Under the pieces are notes generated by a model. The model ran no database searches. It was given only the letters and a program-made list of their open reading frames with translations, and was not told the origin of the DNA. A stretch of DNA of 64,000 nt from Nesterenkonia ebinurensis (GTDB taxonomy: Bacteria > Actinomycetota > Actinomycetes > Actinomycetales > Micrococcaceae). Location: positions 1 to 64,000 of the forward strand of contig NZ_VWNF01000041.1 of NCBI RefSeq assembly GCF_008711175.1. Direction: 5' to 3'. Numbering within the stretch: the stretch's first letter is position 1; each line of letters begins with the position of its first letter. Both the position numbers and the translations under genes were made by a program. Shown in pieces: positions 25,651 to 35,219 of the stretch.

Positions 25651-26961
25651 CTACTCGTAGCGCAGAGCCTCGATCGGGTCCTTCTTGGCCGCACGTGCCG
25701 CAGGCAGGGTGCCCGCTGCGAAAGCAATGACCAGGATCACTGCGGCAATCAGCCCCAGCGCCACCGGGTCCAGGGCGAACAGCGTCAGCCCACCGACGCC
25801 GCCGAGCGGGCCATCACCACCGGTCAGCAGCGTATTCGCGGTGAACCCGACCGCCAGGCCGGCCGCCAGACCGATCACTGAGCCGAGCAGGCCGATGATC
25901 ACAGCCTCCATGGAGAAGAGCCCGAAGACCTTCCCGCTGGACATGCCCAGCGCCTTCATCAGCCCGATCTCACGTGTCCGCTCCTGCACGCTCATCAGCA
26001 GGGTGTTGACGATGCCGAAGCTGGCAGCCAGCAACGCAATCAGTGCGAATCCATAGAGTACCCAGGCGACGGCATCGATGATGCCCTGAATAATGCCCAG
26101 CAGATCCTCCAGCGTCATCCCGACCAGGCCTTCCTCCTGCAAAGCATCCTTGATCGCCTGCTCGTTGGCTTCCAGATCATCGACGTCGACCACAGCTTGT
26201 ATGAAAGCATCAGGCTGCTCCACATCGAGACCAGAGTTCTGGATCTCGTAGAGCTCATCGTTCAGCGCATAGGACGGCATCGGTGCCCCACCGATGCCAG
26301 CCAGATTTGCGGTGCTGACACCGACGATCTCCGCCTGCACCGTCTCCTGTTCAAAGGCCAGATTCGAGATACCGATCTCCACAGTCTCGCCCAGGGCAAT
26401 CTGCGGGTCGATGTCCTCGTAGTCCTCGGCATCAGCATCAAGCATCGTCAGCCAGGTATCCGGAATGGTGATCTCCATGGCATCACGCTCCGGCAGTTCT
26501 CCGACGACCAGCTCCATGGCGGGACCATCAGCGGGGATGTCCAGACTGTTCAGCGTGTACTGTTCACCGCCGCTGGTCTCCAGGTAGTCCGGGCTGACGA
26601 AGAAGATCGGCTCAACATTGGTCACACCGTCGATGCCCTCGATGAACTCGATATCGGTTTCGGAGAGCATCTCCTGGCCGAATGTGGAGGACTGTTGGCC
26701 GGCCTCCGGGTCGTAGGGCTGCGGACCGGGGCCGAGATCCTCGCCCATGCCCATCGCCGAGGCCTGCATCACGAAGAGCTGATCCTCCTCGCCGTAGCCG
26801 GCGAGCATATCGTCTACCGTCTGGTTGATCCCGGCCGACAGGCCGGAGGTGACGGTCAGGGTGAAGCCGCCGATGACGATGGCGATCACCGTCAGGAAAG
26901 TGCGCATCTTGGAGCGCAGGGTGTTGCTGAAAGCTGTTTTGGTGACATCCAGTGACCTCAT
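25651..26961 (-). CDS. ABC transporter permease, FtsX/MacB type
   Basis: A 436-residue permease with one N-terminal helix (FLTVIAIVIGGFTLTVTSGL), a large extracytoplasmic MacB-like periplasmic core domain of about 230 residues, and three C-terminal helices with the FtsX motif region (MSVQERTREIGLMKALGMS). MacB-type systems act by mechanotransmission on envelope substrates, peptides or lipoproteins rather than by classic transport. It overlaps the upstream ATPase gene by four bases and forms a pair with it. The last residues, KKDPIEALRYE, are the conserved end of this family. Confidence 0.9.
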   Translation of the reverse strand: MRSLDVTKTAFSNTLRSKMRTFLTVIAIVIGGFTLTVTSGLSAGINQTVDDMLAGYGEEDQLFVMQASAMGMGEDLGPGPQPYDPEAGQQSSTFGQEMLSETDIEFIEGIDGVTNVEPIFFVSPDYLETSGGEQYTLNSLDIPADGPAMELVVGELPERDAMEITIPDTWLTMLDADAEDYEDIDPQIALGETVEIGISNLAFEQETVQAEIVGVSTANLAGIGGAPMPSYALNDELYEIQNSGLDVEQPDAFIQAVVDVDDLEANEQAIKDALQEEGLVGMTLEDLLGIIQGIIDAVAWVLYGFALIALLAASFGIVNTLLMSVQERTREIGLMKALGMSSGKVFGLFSMEAVIIGLLGSVIGLAAGLAVGFTANTLLTGGDGPLGGVGGLTLFALDPVALGLIAAVILVIAFAAGTLPAARAAKKDPIEALRYE

Positions 26962-27761
26962 CGGGCACCGCCCTTTCCAAACTTCATCAGACGACGACGC
27001 CGGCTCGGCTGTTCCTGCGGCCGCTCACCGGGGGCTGCGGGCACCCGGGCAGCGGTGGGCGTCGTCGTGCTTGCGCCGGTCTGCTCCTCCACGATGTGGC
27101 CGTCCTGCATGATCAGGCGGCGCTGGCACTTGGCGGCCAGGTCCTCATCATGGGTGACCACCACCAGAGTGATCCCGTGATCACGGTGCAGCCCGAACAG
27201 GATGTCCTCGACCGTCTCAGAGGTGGCAGAGTCCAAGTTGCCGGTGGGCTCATCGGCGAAGATGACCTCCGGGTTGTTGATCAGCGCCCGGGCGATGCAC
27301 ACCCGCTGCTTCTGACCACCCGAGAGATCAGTAGCCTTGTTCTTGGCCTTATCGGCCATCTCCAGCTGCTCCAGCGCCTTCATACCGTGCTCATTGCGCT
27401 CAGACTTGGAGATACCTGCGATCTTCAGCGGCAGGGTCACATTCTCCAGCACGGTTTGGTTGGGATTCAGAAAGAACTGCTGGAAAACAAACCCGAAAGT
27501 CGCGTTTCGCAGCCCGGAGACCGCTTTTGGCTTCAGCTTGGTGACCGGCTTACCGTCCAGGGCAACCACCCCGGAGGTCGGCTCATCCAGCAGCGCCAGC
27601 AGATGCATCAGAGTGGACTTGCCAGAACCAGACTTGCCCACAATCGCCACCGACTCCCCGCGATGGATCTCAAAGGTGAGGCCTTTGAGCGCGTGGAAGG
27701 CGGCCGGGCCTCGGCCATAGACCTTGACCAGGTTCTCCGTCTCTAAAACGGGGGTGCTCAT
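26958..27761 (-). CDS. ABC transporter ATPase, MacB/LolD type
   Basis: The 267-residue ATPase partner of the FtsX/MacB permease. Walker A is GKSGSGKST, the signature LSGGQKQRVCIA and Walker B VIFADEPTGNLDS, the last being typical of the LolD/MacB group. I chose ATG 27761 because GAGGGAG lies just before it and VLETENLVKVYG then follows at the usual place; the open frame extends to 27824. The C-terminus has a 35-residue Ala/Pro/Arg-rich tail beyond the domain. Divergent from the DrrA-type gene at 27937. Confidence 0.9.
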   Translation of the reverse strand: MSTPVLETENLVKVYGRGPAAFHALKGLTFEIHRGESVAIVGKSGSGKSTLMHLLALLDEPTSGVVALDGKPVTKLKPKAVSGLRNATFGFVFQQFFLNPNQTVLENVTLPLKIAGISKSERNEHGMKALEQLEMADKAKNKATDLSGGQKQRVCIARALINNPEVIFADEPTGNLDSATSETVEDILFGLHRDHGITLVVVTHDEDLAAKCQRRLIMQDGHIVEEQTGASTTTPTAARVPAAPGERPQEQPSRRRRLMKFGKGGAR

Positions 27762-27898
27762 AACTCCCTCTTTCATGAATAGTTCAATGATGCTCTCAGT
27801 CTTACGGATGATCATCGCGTGCACATCGCTCCAAGGGATGATTCACGTCAGGTTCAGGGATGAACCAGGGTCATCCTCAGGGTGAATAGGATAGATTG

Positions 27899-27914
27899 CT
27901 AGCAAATTAGCTAG
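27899..27914. promoter_or_regulatory. Inverted repeat in the divergent ABC promoter region
   Basis: CTAGC-AAATTA-GCTAG lies in the 175-base gap between the two divergent ABC operons, about 23 bases before ATG 27937. It could be an operator. A TGTAAACT further on resembles a -10 box for the rightward gene, but this is weak. Confidence 0.3.
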
Positions 27915-27936
27915 TTGTGGGTGTAAACTGTCCGGC

Positions 27937-28944
27937 ATGCCCATCTCCACTGCACTGTCTTCCAGTGCGCCCTCTGACACTGCGCCCGCACCCGCCATCC
28001 ATGCCGTAGATCTGGTCAAGAAGTACGGCGACTTCACCGCCGTGGACGGCATCACCTTCCAAGTGACCCGCGGCGAGTCCTTCGGCCTGCTGGGACCCAA
28101 CGGAGCAGGCAAGTCCACCACGATGCGGATGATCGCCGCAGTGGCCTCCCGCACCTCCGGTCAGATGCTGGTAGCCGGCCTGGACCCGGAGCAGCAGGGC
28201 CCCGAGGTCCGCGCCCGGCTAGGGGTGATCCCCCAGCAGGACAACCTGGACGAAGAGCTCACTGTCCGGGAGAACATCATCATGTACGGCCGCTACTTCG
28301 GCCTGCCGCGGCGCTATCTGCTGGCCAAGGCCGATGAGCTGCTGTCCTTCGCCCAGCTGGAGCATAAGGCCAATTCCCGGGTGGAGGACCTCTCCGGGGG
28401 CATGAAGCGCCGGCTGACCATCGCCCGTGCCCTGGTCAACGAGCCCGAGGTGCTGCTGCTGGACGAGCCCACCACCGGGCTGGACCCGCAGGCCCGGCAC
28501 GTGCTCTGGGACCGACTGTTCCGGCTCAAGGAGTCCGGCACCACTCTGGTGCTGACCACCCACCATATGGACGAGGCCGAGCAGCTCTGCGACCGGCTGG
28601 TGGTGGTGGACCACGGCGCCATCATGGCGGAGGGATCGCCTGCCGGACTGATCCGCGAGCATTCCACCCGCGAGGTGCTGGAGCTGCGCTTCGGCATGGA
28701 TCGCAACACCGAGCAGGCCAAGATCCTCGAAGACCTGTTGACGAATACTGATGCCGGATCCGGGGATGTCGGCTTCAGCCATGTTGAAGTACTGCCCGAT
28801 CGGCTGCTGGTCTACGCAGAGTACGCCGAGTCCGCCATGGAGAAAATCCACGCCGCCGGTCATAAGCCGATAACCTCTCTGGTCCGCCGCTCCTCCCTGG
28901 AAGACGTCTTCCTCCGCCTGACAGGCAGGTCGTTAATTGACTGA
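27937..28944 (+). CDS. ABC transporter ATPase, DrrA/NodI type
   Basis: A 335-residue ATPase with Walker A GPNGAGKST, signature LSGGMKRRLTIA and Walker B LLLDEPTTGLDPQARHVLW, characteristic of the daunorubicin-resistance/NodI exporter class (ABC-2). The C-terminal 110 residues form the extra domain usual in this group. A 20-residue Ser/Ala-rich segment precedes the first strand. The end overlaps a small frame at 28937-29065 and the permease follows, so the pair is an export system, probably for a hydrophobic or glycosylated compound. Confidence 0.9.
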   Translation: MPISTALSSSAPSDTAPAPAIHAVDLVKKYGDFTAVDGITFQVTRGESFGLLGPNGAGKSTTMRMIAAVASRTSGQMLVAGLDPEQQGPEVRARLGVIPQQDNLDEELTVRENIIMYGRYFGLPRRYLLAKADELLSFAQLEHKANSRVEDLSGGMKRRLTIARALVNEPEVLLLDEPTTGLDPQARHVLWDRLFRLKESGTTLVLTTHHMDEAEQLCDRLVVVDHGAIMAEGSPAGLIREHSTREVLELRFGMDRNTEQAKILEDLLTNTDAGSGDVGFSHVEVLPDRLLVYAEYAESAMEKIHAAGHKPITSLVRRSSLEDVFLRLTGRSLID

Positions 28945-29065
28945 TACAGCGCCAGCTCCGCCGGCAGGGGAACCCCGCTCGGCTCTCGGCCGGCTGCGGC
29001 GGCGCCGGCCTTCACGCCTGAAGTCGGCTGCTCGTTCCGCTGGCAGCCTCAACGAAAGCTATTGA
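28937..29065 (+). CDS. Possible 42-residue small protein or displaced permease N-terminus
   Basis: TTG 28937 lies inside the end of the ATPase gene and opens a frame of 42 codons that ends at TGA 29063-29065, overlapping the TTG at 29062 of the permease frame. The peptide is basic and Pro/Ala/Arg-rich (ALGRLRRRRPSRLKSAARS) with no membrane segment. Such a cytoplasmic, basic leader is what ABC-2 permeases often have before their first helix, so it may be the true N-terminus separated by a frameshift, or a coupling peptide. No clear ribosome binding site supports it on its own. Confidence 0.35.
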   Translation: MTDTAPAPPAGEPRSALGRLRRRRPSRLKSAARSAGSLNESY

Positions 29066-30834
29066 TAGCCGTGACAATTATCGAATCCCCGACAACGAAC
29101 AAGGATGCACTGGTGACGCGGACCAGGCGATGGGGCGCGTTCTACCAGGCCGAGGCCACACTGCGCTCGATGCGTGCCTACGGCGGGGTGATTCTCTTCG
29201 CCTCCACCTTCCAGCCGATCATGTACATCCTGGCCATGGGCCTGGGACTGGGGGTATTGGTAGGCGCGGAAACTGACTTTTCCGAATACGGCGCAGACAC
29301 CTACCTGATGTACATCGCCCCGGCCATCCTGGCCTCCACAGTGGCGATGACCGCTGGCATCGAGTTCACCTTCCCGGTGATGGAGGGCTTCAAGTGGCGG
29401 CGCAAATACTACGGGGCGCAGGCTAGCGCGCTGACCCCGCAGCAGATCGCGCTGGGTCACATCCTGGGGGTCAGCTGCCGGTTCGGGGTGCACGCGCTGA
29501 TCTTCACCGCAGTGCTCTTCGCCTTCGGCGCACTGAGCTCCCCGACTGCGGTGCTGATGATGCTTTCGGCAATTCTGGGCGGACTAGCCATCGGCCTGCC
29601 GATCATGGCCTATATCTCCACCCTGCGGGATGAGAAGGGCCATGCCGCCATCATCCAGCGGTTCGTCATCATGCCGCTGTTCCTGTTCTCCGGGACCTTC
29701 TACCCGCTGACCAACCTTCCGCAGTTCCTCCAGATCATCGGTTGGATCTCCCCGATCTGGCACGCCAACGAGCTGGGCCGGGTGCTGGCCTTCGGGCAAC
29801 CCACCCCGCTGTGGCTGGTGGTGGTGCATATCGGGTACCTGGTCGGCGTCGTCGTCGTTGCTTGGCTAGCCGTGCGCCGGGTGTTCATCCGCCGGCTGGG
29901 CTATGACGAGTGGCGCGGCCGGATCCCGGGACTGAAGGCGGATCAGCGGCGACAGGCCAGACAAGACTCCAGGGAGTCGGCTGCCGGCAGCCATCAGCGC
30001 AGTGAAGGCGTGCCACCGGTGAGCTTCCGGCACGGGGTGGGTGCCAACTACTACTCCGGAAACATCCGCGCGGTGTTCATGCGCGGGCTCTCGGCTATCC
30101 GGAACAACCGGGGCATCATCTTTATCTCCGGGTTCCTGGAGCCGGTGCTGTTCCTGACCAGCTTCGGGCTCGGCGTCTCCCCGATGATCAGTGGGATCCA
30201 AGCCGAGCAGGCCGGAATGGCCGGGCAGGACACCATCAGCTATGCCGCGTTCATTGCACCGGCCCTGTTGGCAGTTTCGGCGATGAACGGAGCCGTGTTC
30301 GACTCCACCTGGAACGTGTTCTTCAAGCTGAAGATCACCAAGCTGTACCAGACCATGATGCAGACCTCACTGGGACCTGTGGATGTGGCCGTCGGCGAGA
30401 TCTGCCTAGCATTGTTCCGTGGGGCGATCTATGCCCTAGGCTTCCTGGGCGTGCTGATGGTCGCCGGGCTGGTGACTCCGCTCTCGGCAGCGCTGATGTG
30501 GATCACCGCGCTGTTCATCGCCCTGGGCTTCGCCTGTATAGGGATGGCGGCGACCAGCTTCATGAAGCGGTTCCAGCAGATGGACTGGATGATGATGGTG
30601 CTGATCCCGATGTTTCTGTTCTCCGCCACCCTGTTCCCGATCGATGTCTATCCGGTGGGTGTGCAGTGGGTGATCCAAGCGCTGCCGCTGTGGCACGGGG
30701 TGGAGCTGATGCGCGATATCGCATTCTGGAGCTTCAGCGGGCTGACTCTGGTGCACATCAGCTACTTCCTGGTGATGGTCGCCGTGGGCGGCGCCTTAGC
30801 CGCCTACCGCATGAAGGCCCTCTTCCTGCGCTGA
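29062..30834 (+). CDS. Tandem-fused ABC-2 type permease
   Basis: A 590-residue protein made of two ABC-2 (DrrB/NodJ) membrane domains in one chain. Domain 1 spans about residues 15-285 and domain 2 about 315-590; each has roughly six helices, and the same landmarks recur in both halves: PLFLFSGTFYPLTNLPQFLQ, then GWISPIWHANELGR in the first, and PMFLFSATLFPIDVYPVGVQ, then ALPLWHGVELMRD in the second. They are joined by a basic, Gln/Arg/Ser-rich linker. Most family members are single-domain and dimerise. The start is uncertain: TTG 29062, GTG 29071, or GTG 29113, which has AAGGA 8 bases upstream. It works with the ATPase at 27937. Confidence 0.9.
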   Translation: MIAVTIIESPTTNKDALVTRTRRWGAFYQAEATLRSMRAYGGVILFASTFQPIMYILAMGLGLGVLVGAETDFSEYGADTYLMYIAPAILASTVAMTAGIEFTFPVMEGFKWRRKYYGAQASALTPQQIALGHILGVSCRFGVHALIFTAVLFAFGALSSPTAVLMMLSAILGGLAIGLPIMAYISTLRDEKGHAAIIQRFVIMPLFLFSGTFYPLTNLPQFLQIIGWISPIWHANELGRVLAFGQPTPLWLVVVHIGYLVGVVVVAWLAVRRVFIRRLGYDEWRGRIPGLKADQRRQARQDSRESAAGSHQRSEGVPPVSFRHGVGANYYSGNIRAVFMRGLSAIRNNRGIIFISGFLEPVLFLTSFGLGVSPMISGIQAEQAGMAGQDTISYAAFIAPALLAVSAMNGAVFDSTWNVFFKLKITKLYQTMMQTSLGPVDVAVGEICLALFRGAIYALGFLGVLMVAGLVTPLSAALMWITALFIALGFACIGMAATSFMKRFQQMDWMMMVLIPMFLFSATLFPIDVYPVGVQWVIQALPLWHGVELMRDIAFWSFSGLTLVHISYFLVMVAVGGALAAYRMKALFLR

Positions 30835-30951
30835 GCCATCCCTCTGCGCCCGCCACCATGCTCGAGGGGATGATGGATCTTAAACATCGCCGCCATTCCC
30901 GCTGCACTGTAGGGCACCAGTAAGATTTTTTACATACCTGATCGATCACCT

Positions 30952-31125
30952 GTGATTCCGCCCCGTCTCCGCGCTGGGGACGAGGTGCGCGTCGTCGCTC
31001 CGTCCCGGTCCCGATCTTTGATCATGGAGCACGACAACACGCAGTGGATCAACGAGCGCTTCGACGCTATGGAGCTGACACTGTCCTTCGGAGCGCATGT
31101 GGATGAAGGCGATGCGTTTCGCTGA
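30952..31125 (+). pseudogene. N-terminal fragment of an S66 LD-carboxypeptidase (MccF/LdcA-like)
   Basis: Fifty-seven codons from GTG 30952 to TGA 31123 encode PPRLRAGDEVRVVAPSRSRS followed by INERFDAMELTLSFGAHVDE, which matches the start of peptidase family S66 (PPKL..GD.IR..APS.S ... LG..VTFG.HV.E). The normal protein is over 300 residues, and nothing of the rest is found downstream. No ribosome binding site precedes it. The rest of the 395-base gap between 30835 and 31229 shows no other gene. Confidence 0.7.
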
Positions 31126-31229
31126 TCGCGCCTCTCCAGCTCAACGAGTGTGTGGAAACTCAGGAAATAACCACCGACGACGCCAGCATTCCCACAATTT
31201 TCGCACACGCGTTTCACAAGGGGAGGGGT

Positions 31230-32366
31230 TCAGGTTTCTTCGTCGTCCTGGTCCTCATCCTCGCGTTGGGTGTCGGTACCGACGATCAGGGCGTCCAAAC
31301 CCAGGGAACGCAGCTCGGTGCGGTGCTCGGCGATGTTCTCGGTGTCCTCAGTGCTCAGCATGAGCACCACGGTGCGCTCGGTGCCGTCCTCAGCCGCTGC
31401 GTGCCAGGTGGCAGTGGCCACCCCGGGCAGTCCCCCGCCTTTGAAAGAGAGCCAATCCCACCATGGGTCCTCCACCGGCTCCGGGAGACCGGGGCTGGTG
31501 GTCAGCACAGTGCGCAGCTCGGGGTGGTCCTCTTCACGAGCCGCCAGCGCCCGGTGCACCTGAGCGATGTCCTCGGTTGAGGCATGCCAGTCGATGGCGA
31601 AGTCCAGGTCCTCCCCGGCTGGGTCCAGCGGGTCCAACTCCAGGGGCTGCTCAGCGACCTCATCCAGCACATCGCGTCGCTGAGACTCTTCCAACTGAGC
31701 CCAGTCCTCGCCGAGCTCAGGATAGCCCCAGCGCAGCTGGAACATCTCCCTGGTGGTCAGAAACGGCTGCAGCAGCTCCGGGCTGTGGTGGCCATAGTCG
31801 GCTACTGCCTGCTCCACCTCTTCTCGACCCAGCAGATCGATGAGCATATCGGTGCCGGTATTGTCACTGATGGAGATAGTGCGGATAGCCGCGTCATACA
31901 CGCTGGTGGTGAAGCCCTCCGGCTGGTCCTGCAGGGTGCCGGCGGGCAGGCTGCGGTGCTCTTCCTCCAGAGTCACAGTGTCCTGCCAGTCAATCTCCCC
32001 GGCGTCCACCGCATCCACCAGGGCAGCCACTACGTAGAGCTTCCCCACTGAGGCCAGGGGCGAGGGCTCGTCCCGGCCCAGCTTCAGGAGCACCTCGTCA
32101 TCCTCGAGCACCAGGGCCTCCACCTGTCCGGGCAGAGCGTCCAGCCGTTCAGCGATCTCCTCAAAACCCTCTGCCGGCCCTAAGAGGTCTTCCTCGGCGC
32201 CCTCTGCTGTGGCGGCGTCGTCTGTTCCGCCGTCCAAGGGACCAGAGTCCGCCGAGTCACCCTCCAGCGGCATGGATTCATTTCCACGCCGGGAATCCTC
32301 CCCACAGGAGGTCAGAACCAGTAGGGCCAGTGCAGCGGCGGCTGGGAAACGGCGGGAAACGATCAC
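31230..32366 (-). CDS. Serine hydrolase lipoprotein, class A beta-lactamase fold
   Basis: A 378-residue secreted protein with a lipobox (LLVLTSC near residue 22), an acidic Gly/Asp/Glu linker of about 40 residues, and a penicilloyl-serine transferase fold. The catalytic SxxK is SVGK in PLASVGKLYVVAAL, SDN is in SISDNTGTDML and KTG is represented by KGG in SFKGGGLPGV. The omega-loop Glu of true beta-lactamases is not evident, so the enzyme is better called a serine hydrolase than a beta-lactamase. It is clearly paralogous to the lipoprotein at 40034-41452. Its substrate is unknown. Confidence 0.85.
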   Translation of the reverse strand: MIVSRRFPAAAALALLVLTSCGEDSRRGNESMPLEGDSADSGPLDGGTDDAATAEGAEEDLLGPAEGFEEIAERLDALPGQVEALVLEDDEVLLKLGRDEPSPLASVGKLYVVAALVDAVDAGEIDWQDTVTLEEEHRSLPAGTLQDQPEGFTTSVYDAAIRTISISDNTGTDMLIDLLGREEVEQAVADYGHHSPELLQPFLTTREMFQLRWGYPELGEDWAQLEESQRRDVLDEVAEQPLELDPLDPAGEDLDFAIDWHASTEDIAQVHRALAAREEDHPELRTVLTTSPGLPEPVEDPWWDWLSFKGGGLPGVATATWHAAAEDGTERTVVLMLSTEDTENIAEHRTELRSLGLDALIVGTDTQREDEDQDDEET

Positions 32367-32502
32367 AACCGATGAGACTAACGCCTATGGCCTCATCCGT
32401 GCCACGTGCCCGGGTGAGGCGTCTGCACGGGTGAGGCCGCTGGACGATAGACTGAGCTGCGGCTACACGACCCATGACTTGCACCGCACCTAGGAGGCCC
32501 TT

Positions 32503-33774
32503 TTGACCGATATCAACGCTCTTCCGCTTTCTGTGGTGGATCCGGAGGTTGCCCAGGCGGTGGCTGATGAGCTGGGTCGTCAGCGTGGGACTTTGGAGAT
32601 GATCGCCTCGGAGAACTTTGTGCCTCGTGCGGTGTTGGAGGCCCAGGGGTCGGTGCTGACCAATAAGTATGCCGAGGGGTATCCGGGGCGGCGTTACTAC
32701 GGGGGTTGTGAGTTTGTGGATGTGGCCGAGAACCTGGCCATCGAGCGGGCTAAGGCGCTTTTCGGAGCTGAGCACGCTAATGTGCAGCCTCATGCCGGGG
32801 CCCAGGCCAATGTGGCGGTGATGACTGCGTTTTTGAAGCCCGGGGATAAGCTGATGGGTCTCTCACTGGCCCACGGCGGGCACCTGACCCATGGGATGAA
32901 GCTGAACCATTCGGGGAAGTTCTATGAGATCGCCGCCTATGGGGTGGACCCTGAGACTGGGGTGATCGATATGGAGAAGGTCCGCCAGCAGGCGCTGGCG
33001 GAGAAGCCGGAGATGATTGTGGCTGGCTGGTCGGCCTATCCCCGGCAGCTGGATTTCCCGGCGTTTAGGGAGATTGCTGATGAGGTGGGGGCGGTCTTCT
33101 GGGTAGATATGGCCCATTTCGCCGGGCTGGTGGCCACCGGGCTGCACCCGAATCCGGTGCCCTATGCCGATGTGGTGACCTCTACGGTGCATAAGACTTT
33201 GGCTGGGCCGCGTTCGGGGATCATCCTGTGTACTGAGGAGCATAAGAAGAAGATCAATTCTGCGGTCTTCCCCGGCCAGCAGGGCGGGCCGTTGATGCAT
33301 GCGATCGCGGCTAAGGCGGTGGCGTTCAAGATCGCTGCCGGTGAGGAGTTCGCTGAGAAGCAGCGCCGCACTGTGGCAGGTGCCCAGATTCTTGCTGAGC
33401 GCCTGGTGGCCGAGGATGTGGCCGCCGCCGGTGTCTCGGTGCTGACCGGGGGAACCGATGTGCATCTGGTGCTGGTGGATCTGCGGAACTCACAGCTAGA
33501 TGGTAAGCAGGCTGAGGATCTGCTGCACCAGGCGGGGATCACCGTCAACCGGAACGCGGTCCCGGATGATCCACGCCCGCCGATGGTCACCTCCGGGCTG
33601 CGTATCGGCACCCCGGCATTAGCATCTCGGGGGTTCGGTGAGACCGAGTTCGGTGAGGTCGCCGAGATCATCGCTGAGGCGCTGAAACCCGGCGCTGAGG
33701 TGACAGGGCTGAAGACCAGGGTGGCCAAGCTAGCCGCTGACTTCCCCCTCTACAACGGCCTCGAAAACTGGTGA
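32503..33774 (+). CDS. glyA: Serine hydroxymethyltransferase
   Basis: This 423-residue PLP enzyme converts serine and tetrahydrofolate to glycine and 5,10-methylene-tetrahydrofolate. The N-terminal [27 protein letters not shown] and the PLP Lys in [14 protein letters not shown] (near residue 230) are diagnostic. TTG 32503 is the start, with AGGAGG 7 bases upstream. It is followed 10 bases later by folD, so both one-carbon steps are co-transcribed. The 136-base gap before it shows a GGGTGAGGC repeat but no riboswitch I recognise. Confidence 0.97.
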   Translation: MTDINALPLSVVDPEVAQAVADELGRQRGTLEMIASENFVPRAVLEAQGSVLTNKYAEGYPGRRYYGGCEFVDVAENLAIERAKALFGAEHANVQPHAGAQANVAVMTAFLKPGDKLMGLSLAHGGHLTHGMKLNHSGKFYEIAAYGVDPETGVIDMEKVRQQALAEKPEMIVAGWSAYPRQLDFPAFREIADEVGAVFWVDMAHFAGLVATGLHPNPVPYADVVTSTVHKTLAGPRSGIILCTEEHKKKINSAVFPGQQGGPLMHAIAAKAVAFKIAAGEEFAEKQRRTVAGAQILAERLVAEDVAAAGVSVLTGGTDVHLVLVDLRNSQLDGKQAEDLLHQAGITVNRNAVPDDPRPPMVTSGLRIGTPALASRGFGETEFGEVAEIIAEALKPGAEVTGLKTRVAKLAADFPLYNGLENW

Positions 33775-33784
33775 ACCGGCACTG

Positions 33785-34663
33785 ATGACCGCACAGGTAC
33801 TCGACGGCCGGGTCACCGCCAAGGCCATCAAGGCGGATCTCGCCGAGCGGGTCGCAGCGCTCAAGGCCCGCGGCATCACCCCGGGACTGGGCACCGTGCT
33901 GGTGGGATCCGACCCGGCCAGCCAGTCCTATGTGGCCGGTAAGCATCGCGACTGCCAGCAGGTGGGCATCAACTCCATTCAGGTGGAGCTGCCTGAGACG
34001 ATCTCCGAGGAGGACCTCCTTGCCAAGCTGGAGCGGCTGAACAACGACGACGCCTGCACCGGCTATATCGTTCAGCTCCCGCTGCCGAAGCATTTGGACC
34101 AGCAGAAGGTCCTGGAGGCTATCTCCCCGGATAAGGACGCTGACGGACTGCACCCGATGAACCTGGGCCGACTGGTGGCCGGGGTCAACGAGGAACTGAC
34201 CTCTCCGCTGCCCTGTACGCCCAAAGGCTGTGTGGATCTGCTGACCCACTACAGGATCGACCTCGCCGGAAAGCATGTGGTGGTGGTCGGCCGCGGGGTG
34301 ACCATCGGCCGCCCGATCGGGCTGCTGCTGACCCGGCGGGCGGTCAATGCCACGGTGACCCTCTGCCACACCGGCACCCAGGACCTGCCCCGGCACCTAG
34401 CCGAGGCGGACGTCGTCGTCGGTGCTGCCGGTGTGAAGCATATGATCGACCCTGCTGATCTGAAGCCGGGCGTGATCGCCCTAGATGTGGGGGTGACCCG
34501 TGAGCCGAATCCGGAAACGGGGAAGGCTGTGATCTCCGGGGATTTCGCCCCGGGGATCGAGCAGGTGGCCAGCTGGTACTCCCCCAACCCGGGCGGAGTG
34601 GGGCCGATGACCCGGGTTGAGCTGCTGCAGAACGTGGTGCTCAGCGCCGAGCAGCAGCTCTGA
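33785..34663 (+). CDS. folD: Bifunctional methylenetetrahydrofolate dehydrogenase/cyclohydrolase
   Basis: The 292-residue enzyme oxidises 5,10-methylene-THF and hydrolyses the methenyl intermediate to 10-formyl-THF. It has the catalytic Lys region ([17 protein letters not shown], near residue 56), the [14 protein letters not shown] segment, [17 protein letters not shown] and the NADP-binding [18 protein letters not shown]; note Gly-Val where GRS is usual. It continues the one-carbon pathway from glyA directly upstream and precedes a small kinase-like gene by four bases. Confidence 0.96.
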   Translation: MTAQVLDGRVTAKAIKADLAERVAALKARGITPGLGTVLVGSDPASQSYVAGKHRDCQQVGINSIQVELPETISEEDLLAKLERLNNDDACTGYIVQLPLPKHLDQQKVLEAISPDKDADGLHPMNLGRLVAGVNEELTSPLPCTPKGCVDLLTHYRIDLAGKHVVVVGRGVTIGRPIGLLLTRRAVNATVTLCHTGTQDLPRHLAEADVVVGAAGVKHMIDPADLKPGVIALDVGVTREPNPETGKAVISGDFAPGIEQVASWYSPNPGGVGPMTRVELLQNVVLSAEQQL

Positions 34664-34667
34664 CTCC

Positions 34668-35213
34668 ATGCCCACGCTGGTGCTGATCAACGGGGCTCCG
34701 GCCAGCGGGAAGTCCACTGTGGCTCGGCTGTTGGCGCGCGATCGGCCGCTGACGCTGGTGGTGGATATCGACACCATCCGTGGGTCTCTGGGCCATTGGG
34801 AAGATGACCCTGTGGCGGCCGGGCTGGCCGCACGTCAACTCGCACTGAGCATGTGCGGCACGCATCTCTCCGCTGGTCGGGATGTCATTGTTCCACAGTT
34901 CCTGCAGCGAGCAGAGTTCATCGATGAACTGGCTGCTGCCGCGAACGACGTTGGGGCTGATTTCCTTGAGTGCTGCCTGGTCAGCTCTCCTGAGCAGGCA
35001 GCGGCACAGTTCGCAGCGCGCGCCTCATCCGATGAACCCAATCACCGGGCCGCACAGACGCTGCAGTCGGCGCCGGGGGCAGTTCCGGTTCAGGACCTCT
35101 ACGAGACGATGCTCGCCATGGTGTCGAAGCGGCCGCAGACCAGGTATGTCAGATTGGTCTCCGGCGATGTTGAGCAGAGCCTCGCCCACCTCCGCGCCGA
35201 GATCAGGCAATAG
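34668..35213 (+). CDS. P-loop ATPase/kinase-like protein (AAA_33 type)
   Basis: A 181-residue protein beginning MPTLVLINGAPASGKSTVAR, so the P-loop GAPASGKST lies at residues 9-17, followed by DIDTIRGSLGHWE as in small-molecule kinases of the AAA_33/shikimate kinase-like group. Start ATG 34668 is 4 bases after the folD stop. Downstream residues include a lid-like RASSDEPNHR segment and a final VRLVSGDVEQSLAHLRAEI. It probably phosphorylates a small molecule, but the acceptor is unknown; membership of the folD operon does not identify it. Confidence 0.75.
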   Translation: MPTLVLINGAPASGKSTVARLLARDRPLTLVVDIDTIRGSLGHWEDDPVAAGLAARQLALSMCGTHLSAGRDVIVPQFLQRAEFIDELAAAANDVGADFLECCLVSSPEQAAAQFAARASSDEPNHRAAQTLQSAPGAVPVQDLYETMLAMVSKRPQTRYVRLVSGDVEQSLAHLRAEIRQ

Positions 35214-35219
35214 ATCGGT

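Noticed and set aside
26197-26955. 252-codon plus-strand frame
   Set aside because: Antisense to the FtsX/MacB permease gene; the permease has conserved features at both ends and the plus frame has none.
32367-32502. Possible riboswitch in front of glyA
   Set aside because: Apart from a GGGTGAGGC repeat I could not fit a known glycine, THF or SAH riboswitch core.
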